64,000 bases of DNA, from positions 248,001-312,000 of the forward strand of contig JAHJWB010000017.1 of assembly GCA_018828125.1 (NCBI GenBank). The letters are read 5' to 3'. Shown here one piece after another: positions 32,124 through 39,122 of the stretch. Position numbers and translations under genes: made by a program. Every line of letters starts with the position of its first letter. Positions within the stretch are counted from its first letter, which is position 1. The notes beneath the pieces are model-generated. The model saw only the letters and a program-made list of their open reading frames with translations. It had not been told where the DNA came from and ran no database searches. Origin of the DNA: Gammaproteobacteria bacterium. GTDB taxonomy: Bacteria; Pseudomonadota; Gammaproteobacteria; Burkholderiales; Burkholderiaceae_C.

Positions 32124-33659
32124 ATGCAGAAATTTGATGAGATGTACGCCATGCTGCCTTTTGCTGGCAGCGATGTGCGGGAACACTACAAGCGCTATGC
32201 GCAGTGGTTGAGCAAACAGCCCCCTGATGTGATGCAGGCCCGCCGGGCCGAAGCCGAGATGATCTTCCGGCGCGTGGGCATTACCTTTGCGGTCTACGGC
32301 GCCAAGGACGAGGGCGGCGCGGGCAACGAGCGGTTAATTCCGTTTGACCTGATCCCGCGCATCATCCCGTCGCATGAGTGGTCCAGCATGCAGCAGGGCC
32401 TGGTGCAGCGGGTCACCGCCCTCAACCGCTTCATCCACGACGTCTACCACGGCCAGGACATCATCCGCGCCGGCATCGTGCCTGCTGACCTCATCCTTAA
32501 CAACGCCCAGTACCGGCCTGAAATGGCGGGCGTCCAGGTGCCGCAGAACATCTACGCGCACATTGCTGGCATCGACATCGTGCGTGCGCCCAACGACAAA
32601 GGGGAGGGCGAGTATTACGTGCTGGAAGACAACCTGCGCGTGCCCAGCGGTGTGAGCTACATGCTTGAAAACCGCAAGATGATGATGCGGTTGTTCCCCG
32701 AGCTGTTCAGCCAGCACAAGGTGGCGCCCGTGGCCCACTACCCCGACATGCTGCTCGAAACCCTGCGCGCCAGCGCTCCGGCCACGGCGGACGAACCCAC
32801 AGTGGTGGTGCTCACGCCCGGCATGCACAACAGCGCGTATTTCGAACACGCCTTCCTGGCGCAGCAGATGGGCGTGGAGCTGGTCGAAGGCCAGGACCTC
32901 GTGGTCAAGGACAAGTTTGTGTACATGCGCACCACGCGCGGCCTGCAACGGGTGGACGTGATCTACCGCCGGGTGGACGATGACTTTCTCGACCCCCAGG
33001 TGTTCCGCCGCAACTCCACCCTGGGCTGCCATGGCCTGATGGAGGCGTACCGAGCGGGCAATATTGGCATCTGCAACGCCGTGGGCACCGGCGTGGCCGA
33101 CGATAAATCGGTTTATCCGTATGTGCCCGAGATGATCCGTTTCTACCTGGGGCAGGAACCCATCCTCAAAAACGTGCCCACCTGGATGTGCCGCAAGGAC
33201 GAGGACCTGCAGCACGTGCTGGCCAACCTGAAAGACCTGGTGGTGAAAGAGGTGCACGGTGCCGGGGGTTACGGCATGCTGATTGGCCCCGCCGCCACCC
33301 AGGCCGAGATCGAGGACTTCCGCCGTGCGCTGGTGGCCAACCCCGCGGGTTACATCGCCCAGCCCACGCTCAGCCTCTCCAGTTGTCCCACCTATGTCGA
33401 CAGTGGCATTGCCCCGCGCCACATCGACCTGCGCCCCTTCGTCCTCAGCGGGCGCGAGGTGCAGATGGTCGCCGGTGGCCTGACGCGCGTGGCATTGCAA
33501 GAGGGATCTTTGGTGGTGAACTCGTCGCAAGGCGGCGGCACCAAAGACACCTGGGTGCTGGGCGAAGCCGCCGCCAAGGCCTCGCCAACGTCGGTGCAAA
33601 CCCAGTCGCAATCCCAATCTCAATCTCAGTCGCAAAGTCAAACGCAAGGGAGCCTCTGA
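32124..33659 (+). CDS. Circularly permuted ATP-grasp family protein
   Basis: 511 residues of the DUF404/DUF407 circularly permuted ATP-grasp family. Such proteins are thought to catalyse peptide-bond-like ligation and are regularly encoded with an alpha-E protein, as here. Recognisable segments are IIPSHEWSSMQQGLVQRVTALN, YVLEDNLRVPSGVSYMLENR, KEVHGAGGYGMLIGP and DLRPFVLSGREVQMV. The C-terminus ends in an unusual QSQSQSQSQSQSQTQ tail encoded by near-repetitive CARTCNCAR units. AGGAGG precedes ATG 32124. The peptide product is unknown. Confidence 0.9.
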   Translation: MQKFDEMYAMLPFAGSDVREHYKRYAQWLSKQPPDVMQARRAEAEMIFRRVGITFAVYGAKDEGGAGNERLIPFDLIPRIIPSHEWSSMQQGLVQRVTALNRFIHDVYHGQDIIRAGIVPADLILNNAQYRPEMAGVQVPQNIYAHIAGIDIVRAPNDKGEGEYYVLEDNLRVPSGVSYMLENRKMMMRLFPELFSQHKVAPVAHYPDMLLETLRASAPATADEPTVVVLTPGMHNSAYFEHAFLAQQMGVELVEGQDLVVKDKFVYMRTTRGLQRVDVIYRRVDDDFLDPQVFRRNSTLGCHGLMEAYRAGNIGICNAVGTGVADDKSVYPYVPEMIRFYLGQEPILKNVPTWMCRKDEDLQHVLANLKDLVVKEVHGAGGYGMLIGPAATQAEIEDFRRALVANPAGYIAQPTLSLSSCPTYVDSGIAPRHIDLRPFVLSGREVQMVAGGLTRVALQEGSLVVNSSQGGGTKDTWVLGEAAAKASPTSVQTQSQSQSQSQSQSQTQGSL

Positions 33660-33661
33660 GT

Positions 33662-33817
33662 ATGCTGAGCCGCACCGCCGACCATTTGTTCTGGATGTCC
33701 CGCTACACCGAGCGGGCGGAAAAGCCCACCGCAGGGGGGCTTTCTATAAAACACAGCGTGCGTGCGAAGCACGCGCGGGGTTCTCTGCCCTGTTTGATCG
33801 AGGAGGTTGCATGCTGA
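33662..33817 (+). pseudogene. Partial duplicate of the alpha-E gene 5' end
   Basis: Encodes MLSRTADHLFWMSRYTERAE, identical to the first 20 residues of the intact alpha-E gene at 33811. It then turns into unrelated sequence (KPTAGGLSIKHSV...) and stops at 33817. Seven of the 20 codons differ from the intact copy, all synonymously. The following AAAGCCC...GGGCTTT hairpin and ATAAAACACAGCG stretch separate the copies. Starts 2 bp after the ATP-grasp stop. Likely a remnant of recombination with a diverged homologue, or a short coupling ORF. Confidence 0.75.
33722..33746 (+). terminator. Terminator-like hairpin inside the alpha-E duplication
   Basis: Inverted repeat AAAGCCC/GGGCTTT with a 9-nt loop, followed by CTATAAAA and a second hairpin CGTGC-GAA-GCACG (about 33763). 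The T-tract is weak, so partial attenuation before the intact alpha-E gene is possible but unproven. Confidence 0.4.
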
Positions 33818-34770
33818 GCCGCACTGCCGACCACCTGTTCTGGATGTCACGCTACACCGAACGGGCAGAGAACACCGCAAGGATGTTGAACGTCAGCTAT
33901 GAAACATCTTTGCTCCCGCAAGCCGCAGACGTGGCCCAAACCGGCTGGGAGGGCCTGCTGTCCATCAGCGAGCTGATTCCCGCATACACCGCCAAACATG
34001 GCGAAGTGACGCCCGCCCGGGTGCTGGAGTTCATGGTGCACGACGGTGGCAACCCGTCGTCCATCCTGTCGTGCCTGCGCGCGGCCCGTGAGAACGCACG
34101 TGCCGTGCGAGGCGCGCTGACCACCGAAGTGTGGGAAACCCAGAACCAGACCTGGCTGGAGCTGCACCGGCAACTCCAGGGTGGTGCGTTTGAGCGTGAC
34201 CCGGGCCAGTTTTTTGAATGGGTAAAGTACCGCTCGCACCTGTCGCGCGGGGTGGTGCTGGGCACCATGCTGCAGGACGAGGCTTTTCACTTTCTGCGCA
34301 TGGGCACATTTTTGGAGCGGGCCGACAACACGGCGCGTTTGCTGGATGTGAAGTTCCACGCGGTGAAGAACGATTTTTTTGGCCGCGCCAGCGAGCGCAA
34401 CCAGGAGAGCGATTTCTACCACTGGAGCGCGTTGCTGCGCAGCGTCTCTGCGTTCGAGGTTTACCGCAAGGTCTACCGCGACGTGATCACCCCGGGGCGT
34501 GTGGCGGACTTGCTGATACTGCGCAGCGACATGCCACGATCACTGCACGCCTGCCTGCGTGAAGTGGTGGACAACCTGGCGGTACTGGCCAACGAGCAGT
34601 CGGGTGAAACCCGCCGCAGGGCCGGGCGCCTGCTGGCCGACTTGCAGTACGGGCGCATTGACGAGATCCTGGCGACGGGCCTGCACGCGTTTCTCACCCA
34701 GTTCCTGGACCGCGTGAACGACCTTGGCGGAGGCATCAGCCGTGACTTTCTGGTGACCGCGGGCGATTGA
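33811..34770 (+). CDS. Alpha-E domain-containing protein
   Basis: 319-residue all-helical DUF403 (alpha-E) protein that accompanies the upstream circularly permuted ATP-grasp gene. Family segments: MLSRTADHLFWMSRYTERAENTARML, then FMVHDGGNPSSILSCLRAARENAR, DEAFHFLRMGTFLERADNTARLLDVK and DMPRSLHACLREVV. Strong Shine-Dalgarno GAGGAGG before ATG 33811. The transglutaminase gene that usually completes this cluster is absent; VF530 and a LysR gene follow instead. Confidence 0.92.
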   Translation: MLSRTADHLFWMSRYTERAENTARMLNVSYETSLLPQAADVAQTGWEGLLSISELIPAYTAKHGEVTPARVLEFMVHDGGNPSSILSCLRAARENARAVRGALTTEVWETQNQTWLELHRQLQGGAFERDPGQFFEWVKYRSHLSRGVVLGTMLQDEAFHFLRMGTFLERADNTARLLDVKFHAVKNDFFGRASERNQESDFYHWSALLRSVSAFEVYRKVYRDVITPGRVADLLILRSDMPRSLHACLREVVDNLAVLANEQSGETRRRAGRLLADLQYGRIDEILATGLHAFLTQFLDRVNDLGGGISRDFLVTAGD

Positions 34771-34811
34771 GCGTTTTATTGCTCGGTGAAGGACTCTTTA
34801 TTGCGTCCTGC

Positions 34812-34860
34812 ATTGATAGCTAAAAGCGATTGCTGGATAAGCGCTAGAGCCTGATTTGAT
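34812..34860. repeat. Family 1 palindromic repeat (degenerate), intergenic
   Basis: TTGATAGCTAAAAGCGATTGCTGGATAAGCGCTAGAGCCTGATTTG: right arm intact, left arm mutated. Lies between the alpha-E and VF530 genes at their convergent ends. Confidence 0.75.
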
Positions 34861-34893
34861 TATCTTTTTGGATGCAGCCAAGTCACAGGGTGT

Positions 34894-35169
34894 TCATTCC
34901 TGCGCATTGCGCTTTTGGTCGCGCAGCATGAAGAGGTAGAGGCTTTCGACCTTTTCGCGCGCCCAGGGTGTTTTGCGCAGGAACTTGAGGCTGGAGCCCA
35001 CGCTGGGGTCGATCTGAAAACAGCGGATGGGAATCTGCCTGCCCAGCTCATCCCATCCAAAGTAGTCTGCCAGCGCCACCACGATGGCCTCCAGAGTCAC
35101 GCCATGCAGCGGGTTGCGGGCTTGTTTGGTGGGTGCGTTGTCGGTGGGCGGGGTTTCGGGAGAGCTCAT
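34894..35169 (-). CDS. VF530 family DNA-binding protein
   Basis: 91 residues. Small helical protein of the VF530 (DUF2132) family with [48 protein letters not shown] and the LYLFMLR end. Structures of relatives suggest DNA binding, but the cellular role is unknown. Start at MSSPETPP (ATG 35169); the upstream part of the listed ORF is unlike the family. Confidence 0.88.
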   Translation of the reverse strand: MSSPETPPTDNAPTKQARNPLHGVTLEAIVVALADYFGWDELGRQIPIRCFQIDPSVGSSLKFLRKTPWAREKVESLYLFMLRDQKRNAQE

Positions 35170-35257
35170 GGTCGTCAGCATACCCGGGTAGCCGGATGCA
35201 CTTCGAGGATCCACCACGGCGCGGTCTCCACGTGCGGCTTAAAACTGGCACGGCCCA

Positions 35258-35356
35258 AAGCGAGTTCACCCGTGGAGCTGGCTTTGCCGGGCCACCGGGT
35301 GCGTCCCCCTCCCGCGAAGCGAGAGAGAGGGGGAAGACGCGAAGCGTCTCAGGGGG
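35258..35356. repeat. Family 2 multi-hairpin repeat, copy 3
   Basis: GAGTTCACCCGTGGAGCTGG...CGAAGCGTCTCAGGGGGTG. It contains GACGC-TTC-GCGTC, CCCCCTC...GAGGGGG and CACCGGGTG-type arms. Its CCTGAG end overlaps the LysR stop codon, so the gene's TGA is provided by the repeat itself. Confidence 0.8.
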
Positions 35357-36266
35357 TGCGTTGCAGGTGTTCCTCGCGCTGGAAGAGTTCTGCAGCCCAA
35401 TCCACAAACGCGCGCACCTTGGCGCTCAGGTGGCGGTTGGGGGGGTAAACCACGTACACGGGCAGCAGGGGCTGGGTCCATTCGGGCAGCAATTGCACCA
35501 GCGTGCCGCTTGCGAGAAGCCGGCTTGCCTGCCAGCTGGTGATCTGGCCGATGCCCAGGCCTGCCACGATGGCAGTTACATAGGCATTGCTCTCGTTCAC
35601 GCTGACTTGGTAGGGTCCACTGATGTCCAGGGACTCTTCGCCTTTGCGAAACTCCAGCGGGTAGTGCCGATTGGTCTGCGGCGAAAAATAGATCACGCTG
35701 GCGTGTTTTTCTTCCACCTCGATCGGGTGTGCTGGCGTGCCTTTGCGCGCCAGATACTCGGGCGCTGCAACGGTGATGAATTCGAGGTTGCCAATGCGCC
35801 GTGCCACCAGCGATTGATCGCTCAATTCGCCGCCGCGAATCACGCAGTCCACGTTGTCGCTGATCAAATCCACATTGCGATCGCTCACCCCCAGGTCCAC
35901 CTGGATGTCCGGGTACCGCGCATGAAACTCCGCCAGGTGCGGAATGATGAGCAGTTGCGCCACCGATGTGCCCACATCGATGCGCAAGCGCCCGCGCGGG
36001 TTGGCGCGTGCGTTGGTCATGCTGGCCTCGATGTCGTCCAGGTCGGTCAACAGGCGCACAGTGCGGTCGTAGTACGCGGCGCCATCGGGCGTAACGGTGA
36101 CGCGCCGTGTGGTGCGGTTGAGCAGCTTCACGCGCAGCCGCTCCTCCAGCGCCTGCACATGCTTGGTCACCGTGGCTTTGGGCAGCGAGAGCGAATCTGC
36201 TGCCCGGGTAAACGTGCCGGCCTCCACCACCCGCACGAATATGCGCATGGCCTGTATTTGGTCCAT
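35349..36266 (-). CDS. LysR-family transcriptional regulator
   Basis: 305 residues. N-terminal winged helix-turn-helix (MRIFVRVVEAGTFTRAADSL, LPKATVTKHVQALEERLRVKLL) and a substrate-binding effector domain starting near RGRLRIDVGTSVAQLLIIP. It belongs to the CrgA-like LysR group with the NRTTRRVTVTPDG turn. Start ATG 36266 (MDQIQAM) follows AGGAGA. It is divergent from the hydrolase-fold gene at 36443, so it may regulate that gene; not demonstrated. The stop codon is inside a family 2 repeat. Confidence 0.93.
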   Translation of the reverse strand: MDQIQAMRIFVRVVEAGTFTRAADSLSLPKATVTKHVQALEERLRVKLLNRTTRRVTVTPDGAAYYDRTVRLLTDLDDIEASMTNARANPRGRLRIDVGTSVAQLLIIPHLAEFHARYPDIQVDLGVSDRNVDLISDNVDCVIRGGELSDQSLVARRIGNLEFITVAAPEYLARKGTPAHPIEVEEKHASVIYFSPQTNRHYPLEFRKGEESLDISGPYQVSVNESNAYVTAIVAGLGIGQITSWQASRLLASGTLVQLLPEWTQPLLPVYVVYPPNRHLSAKVRAFVDWAAELFQREEHLQRTP

Positions 36267-36442
36267 GGCTTCTCCTTGAATCTGGAATGTCAGCACCCAC
36301 CAGTGGGTGCTGCGGAATTCTCACACGGCGATCACTCCGCGATTGTTGAGCTTTTGGAAACAGTGCTGTGGTGTTTAGCCTGTTTATCCCAAAGCCACAA
36401 GCCACTACATTTCATCCATCGTCAATTCAATGGGTACATGCC

Positions 36443-37360
36443 ATGCAGCCCGACCAGCCCTCTTCGTCGTCTTCTTCGCCACCGTCGCCCGCACCGCAGT
36501 CCGCTGCCTCTCCTGCCAAAGCTGCCCGTGCACCCCAGGCTGCGGGAGCAACGGCATCAGTGTGCACCGATTCCACCATTGAGGTGGGCACGGGCCAAGA
36601 CGTGGCGGTGCGCATGTACGGCCGCAAGAAGACGGGTGAGACGTCGCCGGTGGTGGTCCACTTTCATGGCGGCGCCTTCACCACAGGCGACCTCGACAAT
36701 GGCTGCACCGTTGCGACATTGCTGGAGAGCGCAGGTGCTGTGGTGGTCTCTGTGGCTTATCCGCTGACCCCGTTCCCGCAGCCTGTTGATACCGGCTACG
36801 ACGTGCTCAAGTGGGTGCACCGCCACCGCACCAAGCTGGGCGGGCAGGGCGCCTTGGTCTACCTGGCGGGCGAAGAAGCGGGTGGCAACCTGGCCGCCGC
36901 GGTGGGCCTGATGGCGCGCGACCAGTCGCATCCCCCACTGGCCGGGCAGATCTTGCTGTCGCCCATGCTGGACCCGTGTGTCGGAACGGCGTCGTTGCGC
37001 GAAGCCACAGGCAACGCCACGGGCTGCAAATGGACCGAGGGCTGGCGCAATTTTCTGCGCTGTCCGCGGGATGCTGAGCACCCGTATGCCGTGCCCGGCG
37101 CTGCGCGGCGCTTGGCGGGGTTGCCGCCCACCTTGATTCTGGTGGGCGACACCGATCCCATGCACGACGAAGCCCTGGCCTATGCGGCCCGGCTGGAGGC
37201 GGCGGGTCTGCAGGTCACCCGCCACGTGTTCTCCAAAACGACGCAGTGGCCCGATGCCTTGCTGCAGACCGGCGGGCAACCAGAGTGCCCCTGTGCGGCA
37301 GGCGCGCAAGAGCAGTTTCGAGCCTTTTTTGAAGCCACCCGAAGTCCGGTGCCTTCCTGA
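36443..37360 (+). CDS. Alpha/beta-hydrolase-fold protein lacking the nucleophile Ser
   Basis: 305 residues related to the hormone-sensitive-lipase branch. A Ser/Pro/Ala-rich N-terminus leads to the oxyanion motif VVHFHGGAFTTGD. The nucleophile elbow, GDSAGG in active relatives, reads GEEAGGN, so catalytic Ser is Glu. The acid region GDTDPMHDEALAYAARLEAAG is kept, but the usual His-containing turn is unclear (RHVFSKTTQWPDAL). A non-catalytic or altered role is likely. Start at ATG 36443 gives the shortest sensible N-terminus. It sits between a LysR gene and the RND operon. Confidence 0.8.
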   Translation: MQPDQPSSSSSSPPSPAPQSAASPAKAARAPQAAGATASVCTDSTIEVGTGQDVAVRMYGRKKTGETSPVVVHFHGGAFTTGDLDNGCTVATLLESAGAVVVSVAYPLTPFPQPVDTGYDVLKWVHRHRTKLGGQGALVYLAGEEAGGNLAAAVGLMARDQSHPPLAGQILLSPMLDPCVGTASLREATGNATGCKWTEGWRNFLRCPRDAEHPYAVPGAARRLAGLPPTLILVGDTDPMHDEALAYAARLEAAGLQVTRHVFSKTTQWPDALLQTGGQPECPCAAGAQEQFRAFFEATRSPVPS

Positions 37361-37386
37361 GAAAAGCCGGGAGCCGTAGAAAGTGA

Positions 37387-37417
37387 TTGACCTCAACGTT
37401 GGTTGAGGTTTGATACT
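37387..37417 (+). promoter_or_regulatory. SoxR-type (MerR-family) promoter ahead of the RND efflux operon
   Basis: -35 TTGACC (37387-37392) and -10 GATACT (37412-37417) are separated by 19 bp, the overlong spacer diagnostic of MerR-family-activated promoters. Within the spacer CCTCAA-CGTTGG-TTGAGG has both arms of the E. coli soxS SoxR site (CCTCAA...TTGAGG, 6 bp centre). It starts the 474 bp gene-poor region 37361-37834. That region also holds a 24-residue ORF and several GC-rich stem-loops. No soxR gene is in the window, so SoxR would act in trans. Confidence 0.72.
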
Positions 37418-37582
37418 CCGGCCTTCCCGCCTACCCCTGGTTTTCAACGCTGATTTTTCTGGCCCGCTGTGCCGGAGGGAAAGGCTTTGTCCACGCATTT
37501 CTGCAAGCCGTGCCCGCGAGGGCGCTGACGGCAGGCAGGGCCATTGATGTCAACGATAGATAGATACGGAGGAAATCACACC

Positions 37583-37657
37583 ATGAACAACCCGTTGGGC
37601 GGTCTGCCCGCTTGCAGCCGCGGCTGTCACAACCTGCAGTGTTGCTGCGTCTCGTGA
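37583..37657 (+). CDS. 24-residue Cys-rich leader peptide (not in ORF track)
   Basis: ATG at 37583 behind CGGAGGAAATC gives MNNPLGGLPACSRGCHNLQCCCVS then TGA. Five of 24 residues are Cys, including three consecutive Cys codons (TGT TGC TGC) just before the end. It lies in the long leader between a SoxR-type promoter and the RND adaptor gene, about 180 bp before the adaptor. The layout resembles ribosome-stalling leader ORFs; Cys-triplet uORFs are known to sense cysteine in other bacteria. No protein domain is recognisable, so the coding call rests on Shine-Dalgarno, position and composition. Confidence 0.5.
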   Translation: MNNPLGGLPACSRGCHNLQCCCVS

Positions 37658-37834
37658 CGTTCGCGCACGTTTTTCCCGGTGGGATGCGGCCGGGTCTTGA
37701 CCTTGTCACCGTGTCATTGCCGAGACTGACCATCACGCCTCTGCACTGACTCCCGTCGGCACGACGCTCGCGCACCGTGGCGCGGCCGATCACCTTCACT
37801 GGCTCGCCTCATAAGGGCGGCCTTAACGATTGAA

Positions 37835-39094
37835 ATGACCATGAACTCCAATCTATTCTCCAAAAATCGCCCCCTGGGCTTGGCCACCATCGCCACCGCT
37901 GTGACAGCCGCCGTTGCTGCCGCCATCCTTGTGTTCCAGGCGCCCGTTGCGCAAGCCGACGGCGGCCCCGCAGTGCCTGCGGCCATGCCGGTGTCGGTGG
38001 CGGCCGTGGTGCAAAAAGACATTGCGCTGTGGGACGAGTTTTCTGGTCGTCTCGAAGCCGTGCAGCGTGTGGACGTGCGCCCCCGCGCATCAGGCGCTGT
38101 GCAGGCCGTGCACTTCCGCGAAGGCTCGCTGGTCAAGCAGGGCGACTTGTTGGTGACAGTAGACCCCGCCCCTTACGCCGCAGAGGTAGACCGCGCCGAA
38201 GCCCAAGTGGTGGCTGCGCAGGCCCGCGTGTCGTACACCCGCAGCGAACTGGAACGCGCGACACGTCTGCTCGAAGAAAAGGCCATTGCCCAGCGCGAAC
38301 ACGAGGAGCGCCTGAACGCCCAGCGCGAGGCCGATGCCAACCTGCGCGCCGTCCAGGCCGCGCTGCAAACCGCGAAACTGAACCTGGGCTACACCCAGGT
38401 GCGGGCTCCCGTGTCTGGCCGTGTGGGCCGCATCGAAGTGACCGTGGGCAACCTGGTAGCGGCCGGTGCGAGTGCGCCCGTGTTGACCACGCTGGTGTCC
38501 GTGAGCCCCATCTACGCGAGCTTCGATACCGACGAGCAGATCGTGGTGAAGGCGCTGGCCGACCTGCAAAGCGGCCAGCGCGGCAATAGTGCTCGCCAGC
38601 TCATCGAGCGCATCCCCGTGCAAATGGGCACCGGCACTGCGGGCAACACGCCCCACGTGGGCCGCCTCCAGCTCATCGACAACCAGGTGGATGCCAAGAG
38701 CGGCACCGTGCGTGTGCGCGCTGTGTTCGACAACGAAGACGGCGCCTTGATGCCCGGCCAGTTCGCTCGCATCCGCATGGGCCAGGCCCGCAACACACAG
38801 GCGCTGCTCATCAACGAGCGCGCCGTGGGCACTGACCAGAACAAGAAGTTTGTGATGGTAGTGGGCGAAGGCAACAAGGCCGAGTACCGCGAGGTCACCC
38901 TGGGCGCGCCGATTGACGGCCTGCGTGTGGTCACCTCGGGTCTGAAGGCCGGCGAGAACATCGTCGTCAATGGCCTGCAGCGCGTGCGCCCCGGTGCTGT
39001 GGTGGCACCGCAGCCGGTGCCCATGACCGCCAAGGCGGAGCTGGCAAGCGACCCCAAGGAAGCCAAAACCGCAGCCAAGTCGCCAGCCGCCTGA
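37835..39094 (+). CDS. RND efflux periplasmic adaptor (MexA/AcrA family)
   Basis: 419 residues. N-terminal membrane/signal segment (ATIATAVTAAVAAAILVFQ), then the lipoyl half-motif VRPRASGAVQAVHFREGSLVKQGDLLVTVDP, an alpha-helical hairpin (AEVDRAEAQVVAAQARVSYTR...), the second lipoyl half LNLGYTQVRAPVSGRVG, and beta-barrel and membrane-proximal domains (GKSGTVRVRAVFDNEDG-like DAKSGTVRVRAVFDN). No lipobox Cys is visible, so it is likely anchored by its uncleaved helix. A second in-frame ATG lies at 37841. First structural gene of the efflux operon. Confidence 0.94.
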   Translation: MTMNSNLFSKNRPLGLATIATAVTAAVAAAILVFQAPVAQADGGPAVPAAMPVSVAAVVQKDIALWDEFSGRLEAVQRVDVRPRASGAVQAVHFREGSLVKQGDLLVTVDPAPYAAEVDRAEAQVVAAQARVSYTRSELERATRLLEEKAIAQREHEERLNAQREADANLRAVQAALQTAKLNLGYTQVRAPVSGRVGRIEVTVGNLVAAGASAPVLTTLVSVSPIYASFDTDEQIVVKALADLQSGQRGNSARQLIERIPVQMGTGTAGNTPHVGRLQLIDNQVDAKSGTVRVRAVFDNEDGALMPGQFARIRMGQARNTQALLINERAVGTDQNKKFVMVVGEGNKAEYREVTLGAPIDGLRVVTSGLKAGENIVVNGLQRVRPGAVVAPQPVPMTAKAELASDPKEAKTAAKSPAA

Positions 39095-39122
39095 GCCAGA
39101 GCGAACGAAGGAATTTGCATCC

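Noticed and set aside
37431-37799. 122-residue minus-strand ORF over the RND leader
   Set aside because: Overlaps the leader downstream of the SoxR-type promoter; no Shine-Dalgarno or domain. The region reads better as a leader.
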